From: CAYHMW01 sp964357925
GTDB taxonomy: Bacteria > Patescibacteriota > Microgenomatia > UBA8517
Reading direction: 5' to 3'
Assembly: GCA_964357925.1 (NCBI GenBank)
Contig: CAYHMW010000014.1
Span: 1 to 28,503 of the forward strand
DNA length: 28,503 bases
Made by a program: the position numbers and the translations under genes. Below, one piece after another: positions 15,151 through 21,945 of the stretch. Below the pieces are notes generated by a model. The model was given only the letters and a program-made list of their open reading frames with translations, did no database searches and was not told the DNA's origin. How positions within the stretch are numbered: position 1 is the first letter of the stretch; each line of letters starts with the position of its first letter.

Positions 15151-15221
15151 TGGGATGTCGTCTAATGGTAGGACACGTCCCTCTGGAGGATGTAATCGGG
15201 GTTCAAATCCCTGCGTCCCAG
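15151..15221 (+). tRNA. tRNA-Gln (anticodon CTG)
   Basis: A 71-nt cloverleaf. The acceptor stem TGGGATG pairs with CGTCCCA (one T-G pair) with a G discriminator. The D arm is GTCT-AATGGTA-GGAC. The anticodon arm CGTCC-CTCTGGA-GGATG gives anticodon CTG (reads CAG). A short variable loop is followed by the T arm CGGGG-TTCAAAT-CCCTG. The U1-A72 pair is typical of bacterial tRNA-Gln. CCA is not encoded, so it depends on the CCA-adding enzyme, encoded at 4210-5562. Confidence 0.95.
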
Positions 15222-15235
15222 CTCAGTTCCTGAAG

Positions 15236-15311
15236 GGAAGCAGAATTTGGGTTTCGCCATCCTTTTGCGAAGCAAAATGTGAGCGGAGCCAAAGGCGAGC
15301 AATCCCTACCG
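15236..15311. repeat. GCGAAGC-type dispersed repeat downstream of tRNA-Gln
   Basis: The stretch contains TTTTGCGAAGCAAAA (a perfect 6-bp hairpin) followed by TGTGAGCGGAGCCAAAGGCG; outer segments GGGTTTCGCC and GGCGAGCAATCCC, and CCTTT/AAAGG, can pair over it. It resembles the GAGCG-rich elements elsewhere in the window. There is no coding sequence and no T tract that would mark a terminator. Confidence 0.5.
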
Positions 15312-15355
15312 GGCAGCACATAATTTTTACCCACTAGGTGTGTAAATATCCCTTC

Positions 15356-15880
15356 TTACCCAATCAACTCAAACATCTCCCTCTCATACCCAAGTTTGAT
15401 AAATTGTTCTGATTTCTTGTACAGAAGATAATGCTTTAACGTTTTTACGTTTAAGAATTTAACTTCCTCCACTTCGTCTTCTTCTTTTTTAATCTCATGA
15501 AGCTCTGCATTCCATTTACAATAAAAAACCCCACGATATTCTCGTGTTTCATGGTCTTTATATATCTTTACTAATGTTAAATCATCAGGAGTTATCGGGA
15601 GCCCCGTTTCCTCGCGCACTTCGCGCACGGCTCCAGTGAAGTAATTGTCGTCGGGGCCAATGTGCCCACCGACTGCAATCTCCCATTTACCAGCTCCGCG
15701 GTCTTTTTTCATTGAACGCTTCTGGCAAAGTATTTGCCCTTTATCATTAATTATCCAAACATGCGCAGTCCGCCTAAAAAGGCCACGACGAAAAACCTCA
15801 TGTCTGGGGAGTGGTTTAATTGGTGTGTCATATTCATCAACAACACACAATAATTCATTACTGTTTACTATAATAATCAC
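15356..15880 (-). CDS. Nudix hydrolase, YfcD/IDI-like
   Basis: 174 residues. The Nudix box lies in GGHIGPDDNYFTGAVREVRE followed by ETGL and fits Gx5Ex7REUxEExGU except that the first Glu is Asp; the metal-binding REVREE is intact. The start, LLCVVDEYDTPIKPLPRHEV followed by FRRGLFRRTAHVWII, is typical of the YfcD/isopentenyl-diphosphate-isomerase-like branch. The substrate is not predictable. A GTG at 15880 is the only usual start that keeps the first strand, but AGAGG touches it, so initiation at a rare ATT/ATA a few bases further on is possible. The predicted leader of about 83 nt can form hairpins (see separate entry). Confidence 0.88.
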   Translation of the reverse strand: MIIIVNSNELLCVVDEYDTPIKPLPRHEVFRRGLFRRTAHVWIINDKGQILCQKRSMKKDRGAGKWEIAVGGHIGPDDNYFTGAVREVREETGLPITPDDLTLVKIYKDHETREYRGVFYCKWNAELHEIKKEEDEVEEVKFLNVKTLKHYLLYKKSEQFIKLGYEREMFELIG

Positions 15881-15963
15881 CTCTTTTCTGATTAATTCAG
15901 AGGTTTGAAGATAATTTTGTCTCTGTGTAGATCCCTACACCATTACCTTTTCCTTTGTTAATT
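15881..15963 (-). promoter_or_regulatory. Structured leader of the Nudix gene
   Basis: Predicted from a start near 15963 to the GTG. On the minus strand, GTGTAGGGATCTACAC folds as a 6-bp hairpin with a GGAT loop (15924-15939). Nearer the start, CCTC...GAGG encloses TCTGAATTAATCAGA, so the only Shine-Dalgarno-like GAGG can be paired off. This is a candidate translational switch; I match no known riboswitch. Confidence 0.35.
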
Positions 15964-15969
15964 CCAACT

Positions 15970-15978
15970 ATTGTAGCA
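15970..15978 (-). promoter_or_regulatory. Extended -10 promoter of the Nudix gene
   Basis: The minus strand reads TGCTACAAT, an extended -10 with TACAAT. It sits in the 117-nt region between the Nudix and GIY-YIG genes, which are divergent. Confidence 0.5.
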
Positions 15979-15997
15979 CAATATACAAATATTTAAA

Positions 15998-16273
15998 ATG
16001 TATTTTGTTTATATCCTTCGAACTTCCAAAAACACCCTCTATACTGGTCAAACAAATAATCTTGAAAAACGCCTCAAGGAGCACAAAAGTGCGAAAAACG
16101 GAGCAAAATACATGAAATATTTTGATAACTTCGAACTTGTTTATACTGAGGAATATGAAACAAGAAGTGATGCCATGAAACGCGAAGCAGAACTCAAAAA
16201 GTTAACCAAAACTCAAAAAGAAATGGTCATTAAGAACTTGCCTCCTGCATCTCTCTTGCCAAAAGGCATATAA
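15998..16273 (+). CDS. GIY-YIG nuclease superfamily protein
   Basis: A 91-residue single-domain protein. The GIY-YIG core is MYFVYILRTSKNTLYTGQTN (VYI...LYTG), followed by the LEKRLKEHKSAKNGAKY helix with the conserved Arg and the YTEEYETRSDAMKREAELKK segment with the conserved Glu. This is the stand-alone YhbQ/YazA-like type found in many bacteria, thought to act on DNA, of unclear role. A TATACA lies 10 nt before the ATG as a weak candidate -10. Its stop codon TAA is part of the -10 box of the next gene. Confidence 0.88.
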   Translation: MYFVYILRTSKNTLYTGQTNNLEKRLKEHKSAKNGAKYMKYFDNFELVYTEEYETRSDAMKREAELKKLTKTQKEMVIKNLPPASLLPKGI

Positions 16274-16274
16274 T
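16269..16274 (+). promoter_or_regulatory. -10 box spanning the GIY-YIG stop codon
   Basis: TATAAT, whose inner TAA is the stop codon of the GIY-YIG gene. The ATG of the next gene follows after 6 nt, fitting a leaderless mRNA. No clear -35. Confidence 0.5.
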
Positions 16275-16280
16275 TAATCT

Positions 16281-16487
16281 ATGCCCTTCAAGAAGCACTT
16301 CAAGAAAAATTTCAAAAATAAAAACCAAAGTGGGGAAGGGGCTATTTATTGCATTGGCGGGGTCGGTGCCCTCGTTTTCTTTCTCCAAAATGCCCAGGGT
16401 GCAAAGGAGATTATCATTGCACTTCTCAAAACAATAGTTTGGCCTGCCTTCCTCATTTACGAAGCCTTTAATTATCTAAATGTTTAG
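16281..16487 (+). CDS. Small conserved-looking membrane protein
   Basis: 68 residues. A very basic N-terminus (PFKKHFKKNFKNKN) is followed by two hydrophobic segments, GAIYCIGGVGALVFFLQ (about 20-36) and IIIALLKTIVWPAFLIYEAF (about 44-63). Proteins with a GxIGALVYxIQ...LKAIVWPAFLVY pattern are, from memory, widespread in bacteria without known function. The ATG is 6 nt after a TATAAT. It overlaps the SDR gene by 8 nt, so the two are co-transcribed. Confidence 0.7.
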   Translation: MPFKKHFKKNFKNKNQSGEGAIYCIGGVGALVFFLQNAQGAKEIIIALLKTIVWPAFLIYEAFNYLNV

Positions 16488-17235
16488 CCTAGAAGGTAAA
16501 AATGCCCTTGTTACCGGAGCCTCTCGTGGTATTGGTGCTGGTATCGCCAAAGCCCTAGCGATGCAGGGGGCCAATGTCGCCATCAATTACACCAAAAGCG
16601 CCGACAAAGCCGAGTGGGTAGCCGGCGAAATCCGTGGCATGGGCAGGGATTCCTTTATTGTTCAAGGTGACGTTTCAAAGAAGAAGGAGGTTGTCGCCAT
16701 GTTCCAAACGCTCCGGGACCACTGGGGTCGCCTTGATATTTTAGTAAACAACGCAGGAGTCATCACCTTCGGTGTATTTGAAGAAATCAGTGAAAAAGAT
16801 TGGGACAAAGTAATAGACACCAATCTCAAAGGCCAATTTTTATGTAGCCAGGAAGCGGTCAAGATGATGAAACCTGTGAGTTGGGGGAGAATAATAAATA
16901 TCGCCTCTATAAGCTCAGGTGGCGTTGGCATTGGTTTCCCCCAAATCGCCCACTATACAGCCAGCAAAGGTGGGGTGATAGGTCTCACAGAAAATATGGC
17001 AAGTGATCTTGGACCCTTTGGTATTAATGTTAATGCTGTGGCGCCTGGCGCAATCAACACCGATATGGGCAAGCTCGATGACAAAACGAAGGACGCTTTA
17101 ATCGGAAGGCTCCCAAAGCGAAGAATAGGCGAGCCCCAGGATATTGGAGCCGCAGTAGCATTTTTGGCCAGTAACGAGGCCGATTATATTACAGGAGCTA
17201 CTCTCTATGTTGACGGCGGCTGGCTCACAACTTAG
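16480..17235 (+). CDS. Short-chain dehydrogenase/reductase, FabG-like
   Basis: 251 residues, classical SDR. The cofactor motif TGASRGIG (12-19), NNAG (90-93), the catalytic serine in IASISSG (about 143-146) and YTASK (Y159, K163) are all present, and the C-terminal ADYITGATLYVDGGW motif is intact. The length is standard. By sequence it is nearest to 3-oxoacyl-ACP reductases, but no other fatty-acid genes are near and many CPR lack the pathway, so the substrate is open. The ATG lies in the last codons of the small membrane protein gene. Confidence 0.9.
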   Translation: MFSLEGKNALVTGASRGIGAGIAKALAMQGANVAINYTKSADKAEWVAGEIRGMGRDSFIVQGDVSKKKEVVAMFQTLRDHWGRLDILVNNAGVITFGVFEEISEKDWDKVIDTNLKGQFLCSQEAVKMMKPVSWGRIINIASISSGGVGIGFPQIAHYTASKGGVIGLTENMASDLGPFGINVNAVAPGAINTDMGKLDDKTKDALIGRLPKRRIGEPQDIGAAVAFLASNEADYITGATLYVDGGWLTT

Positions 17236-17252
17236 GTAAAATCAAGCAGATC

Positions 17253-17261
17253 TGTTATATT
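17253..17261 (+). promoter_or_regulatory. Extended -10 in front of the frame without a normal start
   Basis: TGTTATATT is an extended -10 (TGn plus TATATT, 5 of 6). Five nt separate it from the ATA at 17267, the same spacing as between TATAAT and the ATG of recJ. Confidence 0.45.
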
Positions 17262-17266
17262 GACTT

Positions 17267-17443
17267 ATAACAAAAACTGAAGATCTCGCAGAAACAATCG
17301 AAAACTTCCTTAAAAAGGGTGGCAAGATTAATAAAGCCTATTTGAAAAACCCACATAAAGGTCCCGTTATGGTGTTGTTAAATCACCGATGGTACCACGG
17401 ACAAAACGTTCGTGATGGAGTAGCACGCGCCCTCGCCGGCTAG
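17267..17443 (+). CDS. 58-codon frame with putative ATA start (or lost start codon)
   Basis: The frame runs from ATA (17267) to TAG (17441-17443) and reads (M/I)TKTEDLAETIENFLKKGG then KINKAYLKNPHKGPVMVLLN and HRWYHGQNVRDGVARALAG: a soluble-looking protein with an amphipathic first helix and a basic middle. A TGA two codons upstream excludes an earlier start, and no ATG, GTG or TTG occurs before codon 26. The ATA sits exactly where a leaderless transcript from the extended -10 at 17253-17261 would begin. Either ATA is used, the start was mutated from ATG, or there is a base error. I recognise no family. It lies alone between the SDR and helicase genes. Confidence 0.45.
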   Translation: MTKTEDLAETIENFLKKGGKINKAYLKNPHKGPVMVLLNHRWYHGQNVRDGVARALAG

Positions 17444-17456
17444 TCTTTACCCACAA

Positions 17457-17500
17457 CCAGCGAAGCTGGGTGCCAAGACCGAACTTCAGTGAGGTCTTAT
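17457..17500. repeat. Two small hairpins of GCGAAGC type
   Basis: CCAGCGAAGCTGG (5-bp stem, GAA loop, 17457-17469) is followed by AAGACC...GGTCTT (17475-17498, 6-bp arms). There is no T tract. They resemble the GAGCGAAGC elements elsewhere and lie between the 58-codon frame and the helicase promoter. Confidence 0.4.
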
Positions 17501-17507
17501 AGTAAAT

Positions 17508-17535
17508 TTGACAAACTCTCTTATTCTGCTATACT
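17508..17535 (+). promoter_or_regulatory. Strong promoter of the DEAD-box helicase
   Basis: A perfect -35 TTGACA (17508-17513), 16-nt spacer, and an extended -10 TGCTATACT (17527-17535). It matches the promoter at 22900-22927 in 23 of 28 positions. Predicted start near 17542. Confidence 0.8.
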
Positions 17536-17541
17536 GCTCTT

Positions 17542-17694
17542 TGTCCTCATTCATTTGAGGTCCAAAAACTGTTTTTCGATCGATCCAATTAGTATTGTAA
17601 GTAAGGGTACCCCAAACATACATTTTTAGTAAAACGTATCTTTCTTCAATAGACTTGCTATCTTCTTTGTAAAACAGTTCAATTTTGAAACTGA
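17542..17694 (+). promoter_or_regulatory. Long 5' leader of the DEAD-box helicase
   Basis: About 153 nt without a gene. It holds a CCTCA...TGAGG hairpin (17545-17560), then AAAAACTGTTTTT, CGATCGATC and GGGTACCCC (17607-17615). Most predicted leaders in this window are 0-10 nt, so this one is exceptional. Long leaders of DEAD-box helicase genes are known to act in cold or autoregulation in some bacteria; a similar role here is inference. Confidence 0.5.
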
Positions 17695-18900
17695 ATGTAT
17701 AGACAAAATTTTAGTCATCGTGGCAAACCAAGTGGTGGTTTTCGTGCCCGTCCTCAATTTGGAGGCAGGCCAAGAAGCCAGGGTTTCCGCGTCAAAAATT
17801 TTGACCCAAGCCATGTTATTGCGAATTCGGTTCAGGCAGTGCCAGAAGCAGAAGTTGAATTCACCCCTGTTCACAAATTTACTGACTTTGCTATTCGCGA
17901 AGACCTGAAAGTTAATATCAAAAAGAGAAATTTCAGTGCCCCAACTCCCATTCAAGACCAAACAATTCCTAAAATTCTAGAGGGTCACGATGTTGTAGGA
18001 ATCGCCAATACAGGGACTGGCAAAACCGCTGCATTCCTAATTCCCCTTTTAAATAAAGCACTTAACAATCGAGCTCAAAGAACTTTAATTATAGCTCCGA
18101 CTCGTGAACTGGCAGTGCAAATAGAAAGTGATCTTAGACTTTTATCGGGAGGTATGAATGTGGGGTCAGTAATTTGCATCGGTGGAGTCTCAATTAATGG
18201 CCAAATTATGCGACTTCAAAAAAGGCCACAATTTGTAATTGGCACTCCGGGCAGACTCGTTGATTTAAATAATCAAAGAAAGCTCCACTTTGGCGATTTT
18301 CAGTCAGTCGTCTTAGACGAAGTAGATCGCATGCTTGATATGGGTTTCATCAGAGACGTAGACAGGATAATCTCTGGCCTTCCAAAGGCTCGTCAGTCAC
18401 TATTTTTCTCAGCAACAATTGATGGGAGTGTTATGACTGTCATGCAACGCTTCACCAATAACCCCGTAACAATTTCAGTTAAAAAACAGGATGCTGTAGC
18501 CAACGTTGAGCAAAAAATCGTAAAAACCGGTGGCAAACAAAAACTTGATGTTTTACAGGGGCTTCTGGATAATCGTGAATTCCAAAGAGTATTAGTTTTT
18601 AGCAGGACCAAACGTGGTGCTGAAAAATTAACAAAAGATTTACAAAAAATGCGCTTTAACGCGCTAGCAATCCATGGCAACAAAACACAAGGCCAACGCC
18701 AAAAGTCACTCGACTTTTTTAGACAAGGCAGAGTAAATATTCTAGTCGCAACAGATGTGGTTGCCCGTGGCATTGACGTCAAAAATATAACCCATGTTAT
18801 TAATTATGATCTTCCTGAAAGCTACGAAGACTATCTCCACAGAATTGGCAGAACCGGTCGCGCCGGCATGAAAGGCCAAGCCCTGACTTTTGTTGACTAA
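17695..18900 (+). CDS. DEAD-box (DEVD) ATP-dependent RNA helicase
   Basis: 401 residues. A Gly/Arg/Phe-rich N-terminus of about 40 residues (HRGKPSGGFRARPQFGGRPR) may bind RNA. The helicase core then has the Q motif (PTPIQDQTIP), motif I (ANTGTGKTAAF), Ia (PTRELAVQ), Ib (TPGRLVDL), II as DEVD (208-211), III (SAT), IV (VLVFSRTKRG), V (ATDVVARGIDV) and VI (HRIGRTGRAG). The protein ends just after motif VI (GQALTFVD), without the C-terminal extension of CsdA/DbpA-type proteins; the extra RNA-binding part is at the N-terminus instead. Likely roles are ribosome assembly or mRNA remodelling. Confidence 0.93.
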   Translation: MYRQNFSHRGKPSGGFRARPQFGGRPRSQGFRVKNFDPSHVIANSVQAVPEAEVEFTPVHKFTDFAIREDLKVNIKKRNFSAPTPIQDQTIPKILEGHDVVGIANTGTGKTAAFLIPLLNKALNNRAQRTLIIAPTRELAVQIESDLRLLSGGMNVGSVICIGGVSINGQIMRLQKRPQFVIGTPGRLVDLNNQRKLHFGDFQSVVLDEVDRMLDMGFIRDVDRIISGLPKARQSLFFSATIDGSVMTVMQRFTNNPVTISVKKQDAVANVEQKIVKTGGKQKLDVLQGLLDNREFQRVLVFSRTKRGAEKLTKDLQKMRFNALAIHGNKTQGQRQKSLDFFRQGRVNILVATDVVARGIDVKNITHVINYDLPESYEDYLHRIGRTGRAGMKGQALTFVD

Positions 18901-18910
18901 GTTAATCGGT

Positions 18911-18916
18911 TAAACT
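18911..18916 (+). promoter_or_regulatory. Possible -10 of the DUF2130 gene
   Basis: TAAACT (4 of 6) lies 6 nt before the ATG at 18923, the leaderless spacing seen elsewhere. A TTGACT (18893-18898) is only 12 nt upstream, too close to be its -35, so this is weak. Confidence 0.3.
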
Positions 18917-18922
18917 AGCTCC

Positions 18923-20017
18923 ATGCAAACGGTTAAGTGTCCCCATTGTGGTAAGCCAGTCTCAGTTGATGAAGTATTAACCCATCAAATCAGGGAAGAA
19001 CTGGTAAAAACTCAAGGAGAAACCTTCAAGAAAGACTTAGAAAAGGCAAAAGTTGAGGCAGCACTCCTTGCCACACAGGGCCTCGCAAAAGATTTCGAGG
19101 AAGAAAAGTCTCGCAACAAAAAGCTGCTTTTTGAACTCTCACACTTAAACGATGAGATTAGAAAATTAAGGAGAAAAGACGAAGAGCGAGATCTTGAAAT
19201 GAAAAAGTATCTGGCCGGAGAAGAAGAAAAAATCAGGTTAGAATCTCGCAAAAAAGCTCTTGAGGAACACGAATTAAAAGATCAAGAAAAAGACAAAAAA
19301 CTGCGAGACGCACTGAAACAAATTGAAGAAATGAAAACTCGCATCGAGCAAGGCTCCCAACAAACCCAAGGTGAAGTTTTGGAATTGGAACTCGAAGAAC
19401 TTCTCAAAAAAGAATTCCCAACAGATCAAATTAGCGAAGTCAAAAAAGGAGTTAGAGGTGCCGATGTGCTCCAAACAGTTGTCGATAAAAGAGGCCAAAA
19501 GTGTGGGACAATTTTATGGGAAAGCAAAAACGCGACGTGGAGTGGGGGATGGATAGGGAAACTTAAAGAAGATCAAAGGGCAGCCCACGCTGATCTCGCG
19601 GTTCTTGTAGCCACAAATCCTCCTGATGGCACTGAAACCTTCATATTCATGGACGGCGTTTGGATAACAACTCGAAAAATGGCCATCCCTCTTGCCCTCG
19701 CACTTCGATTTGATCTTGTGCGCATTAACTTCGAGCGCGGAGCCGTAGACGGCAAAAGCGAAAAAATGGAGATTTTGTATAGCTATATTACAAGCACAGA
19801 ATTTCGTCACAGAGTCGAGGGAATTGTTGAAGCATTTACTAGCCAGCAAGAAGAACTAGAGCGGGAGAAACGCTGGTTTAGTACCAAGTGGGCAAGACAA
19901 GAAAAAACTATCAGGAGTGTTCTAGATCACACTCATGGCATGTATGGTGATCTCCAAAGCTTGGTCGGCAAGCAACTCCCCGAAATAAAATCGTTGGAAT
20001 TAGACTCTGGAGATTAA
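18923..20017 (+). CDS. DUF2130 family protein
   Basis: 364 residues. It starts with a half zinc-ribbon (CPHCGKPV, C6 and C9), followed by a long charged coiled coil (about 25-155, many EEKxR/K repeats). The C-terminal domain has the DUF2130 core: ELEELLKKEFPTDQISEVKK, GVRGADVLQTV, GTILWESKNATWSGGWIGKL and DLAVLVATNPP, which reads as a PD-(D/E)xK-like nuclease fold (D in GADVLQ, ExK in WESKN). DNA processing is inferred from the fold; no substrate is known to me. Its TAA interlocks with the TAA of convergent typA in the tetramer TTAA. Confidence 0.9.
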   Translation: MQTVKCPHCGKPVSVDEVLTHQIREELVKTQGETFKKDLEKAKVEAALLATQGLAKDFEEEKSRNKKLLFELSHLNDEIRKLRRKDEERDLEMKKYLAGEEEKIRLESRKKALEEHELKDQEKDKKLRDALKQIEEMKTRIEQGSQQTQGEVLELELEELLKKEFPTDQISEVKKGVRGADVLQTVVDKRGQKCGTILWESKNATWSGGWIGKLKEDQRAAHADLAVLVATNPPDGTETFIFMDGVWITTRKMAIPLALALRFDLVRINFERGAVDGKSEKMEILYSYITSTEFRHRVEGIVEAFTSQQEELEREKRWFSTKWARQEKTIRSVLDHTHGMYGDLQSLVGKQLPEIKSLELDSGD

Positions 20018-21828
20018 CCCTGCTTTCTACTCTCCCTCTTCCTATCCAACTCAGTCAAAAACTTTTTTCGGAGCCTCAGAGATACTGGTGTAATCTCCAA
20101 AAGCTCATCATTTTCCAGAAAATCCAAACATTTCTCGAGGCTCAAAGTAACAGGTGGTGCCAAACGAATTATCCCATCAGAAGAACTAGATCTCATGTTA
20201 GTTAATTTTTTACCCTTACATACATTAATCGAAATATCCTCACTTTTTGCATTTTTCCCGATAATCATCCCCTCATAAACCAAAGTTCCAGCATCTATAA
20301 ATGTAATCCCACGCCCCTGCGCTGCCTGCAATCCATAGCTTAAAGCTGGTCCAGATTCCGCAGCAATTAGAACTCCAGACCTAGTTTTTGGAATCGGCTT
20401 GCCGGTGGGTTCATAAGACAAAAATTGCGAACTCACAACCGCAGTTCCCTTAGTAGCAGTCATAAGTAAACTTCGAAGCCCCATCAAAGCTCGTGTTGGA
20501 ATGTGATAAATAAACTCAACCTCTCGCTCATTAATTGGCTCTGTTTGAATGAGCGCTGCATAACGCCGCCCAAGTTCTTGATTTATGGCTCCCACATGCT
20601 CAGAAGGAACAATAATGGATAGCTCCTCCACGGGTTCTTTCTTGACCCCATCAATCTCCTTAATAATGACCTCCGGCTTTTCTACCTCCAGTTCATAGCC
20701 ATCACGTCGCAACGTTTCAAGAAACACCGCCAAATGTAGTTCTCCCCGACCAGAAACCTTAAATTTTCCACTAGGGAGTTTACTCATGCGAAGGCTCAAG
20801 TTCCGCTCGAGCTCTTTATTCAATCGTTCCTCAAGCTGGCGGCTAGTCGTAAATTCACCCTCCTGCCCGGACAGTGGGGAAGTATTAGCCCCAATCGTGA
20901 TATGAATTGTAGGCTCACCAATAACAATGGTAGGAAGTGGAGTGGGATCGTTAGGATCAGCGATAGTATCTCCAATTCGGGCGTCAGCGACTCCAGAAAT
21001 TGCCACAATATCTCCCGAGGAAACACTTTCAGCCTCGACGCGTCCGAGGCCCTGATTCACAAAAACTTTTTCTGCTTTATAAACCTTCAAAGTATTTGGA
21101 GCAATCACAATCTTGTCACCTTGTTTTATTGCCCCACTATGAACTTTGCCGATTAAAATCTTGCCCAAATGCGAGTCGTAATCAAACGAAGAAACAACCA
21201 TGCTAAAGCGACCCTCACTATTTTGGAGAGGAGCAGGCACTTCTTTAATGATCGTTTCAAGTAGGGGGGTAACATCAGAGGGAGCCTCAAGGTCAGAAGG
21301 AAGTTCTTTATACACCCTGCCTTTTCTGGCAATTGCATACAATATTGGAAACTCAAGCTGTTTTTCGCTATTAGCAAGTTCCAGAAATAATCCTTCGGTT
21401 TTTTGGATAACATGAGGTACACGAGCATAAGGCTTGTCGATTTTGTTGATAACGACAATTATTTTCAAGCCTATCTCGAAAGCCTTTCGAAGCACGAAAC
21501 GAGTCTGAGGCATTGGCCCTTCCTGAGCATCAATGATTAGAAGTGCCCCATCAGCCATACCCAAAGTTCGCTCGACCTCGCCTGAAAAATCAGCATGCCC
21601 AGGAGTATCTATAATATTGATCTTCGTGCCTTGGTACTCGATCGCGCAGTTTTTCGCAGTAATTGTAATCCCTCGCTCTCGCTCTTGATCATTGCTATCA
21701 AGGATTCGCTCCTGCTGCATTTCCTCCTGGTTTTCGCGAAATACATGAGTTTGTTTCAGCAAAGCATCGACCAGGGTAGTTTTACCATGATCGACGTGGG
21801 CAATAACAGCAACATTTCGAATATTCAT
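20014..21828 (-). CDS. typA: Ribosome-associated GTPase TypA/BipA
   Basis: 604 residues from the ATG giving MNIRNVAVIAHVDHGKTTLV; a frame 9 codons longer exists but lacks an ATG-proximal family match. G1 is AHVDHGKT (10-17), the effector region contains ERGITITAKN, G3 is DTPGHADF, G4 NKIDKP, G5 is in the following region, then the EF-G-like domains II, III and V and the BipA C-terminal domain (VCKGKKLTNMRSSSSDGIIR). BipA acts in ribosome assembly and stress adaptation. It has its own extended -10 promoter and a leader of about 41 nt, unlike most genes here. Confidence 0.95.
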   Translation of the reverse strand: MNIRNVAVIAHVDHGKTTLVDALLKQTHVFRENQEEMQQERILDSNDQERERGITITAKNCAIEYQGTKINIIDTPGHADFSGEVERTLGMADGALLIIDAQEGPMPQTRFVLRKAFEIGLKIIVVINKIDKPYARVPHVIQKTEGLFLELANSEKQLEFPILYAIARKGRVYKELPSDLEAPSDVTPLLETIIKEVPAPLQNSEGRFSMVVSSFDYDSHLGKILIGKVHSGAIKQGDKIVIAPNTLKVYKAEKVFVNQGLGRVEAESVSSGDIVAISGVADARIGDTIADPNDPTPLPTIVIGEPTIHITIGANTSPLSGQEGEFTTSRQLEERLNKELERNLSLRMSKLPSGKFKVSGRGELHLAVFLETLRRDGYELEVEKPEVIIKEIDGVKKEPVEELSIIVPSEHVGAINQELGRRYAALIQTEPINEREVEFIYHIPTRALMGLRSLLMTATKGTAVVSSQFLSYEPTGKPIPKTRSGVLIAAESGPALSYGLQAAQGRGITFIDAGTLVYEGMIIGKNAKSEDISINVCKGKKLTNMRSSSSDGIIRLAPPVTLSLEKCLDFLENDELLEITPVSLRLRKKFLTELDRKRESRKQG

Positions 21829-21875
21829 ATGAGAATTCACAAAAAACCCGCCCAAACAAAAAGACGGAGAGCCAA

Positions 21876-21904
21876 ATTATAGCAAGTTTTATGCTAAAGA
21901 CCAA
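21876..21904 (-). promoter_or_regulatory. typA promoter
   Basis: On the minus strand, TTGGTC (21904-21899), a 17-nt spacer, and a perfect extended -10 TGCTATAAT (21884-21876). Predicted start near 21869. Confidence 0.65.
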
Positions 21905-21907
21905 AAC

Positions 21908-21936
21908 TAGGCAGTCAAACGAGTTTGTTGTAGAAT
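21908..21936 (+). promoter_or_regulatory. ppaC promoter
   Basis: TAGGCA (21908-21913, 4 of 6) and TAGAAT (21931-21936, 5 of 6) with 17-nt spacing; the ATG is 9 nt after the -10, so the leader is only a few nt. Confidence 0.45.
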
Positions 21937-21945
21937 AACGCGGCA

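Noticed and set aside
15155..15337. 60-codon frame over the tRNA-Gln
   Set aside because: It lies on a complete tRNA cloverleaf and a repeat region; the translation is not protein-like.
15881..15963. Fluoride-type riboswitch, from GGTAATGG in the Nudix leader
   Set aside because: The remaining conserved blocks of that riboswitch are missing and the gene is not a fluoride exporter.
17464..17500. Terminator for the 58-codon frame
   Set aside because: The hairpins have no T tract on the plus strand and match the dispersed GCGAAGC type.
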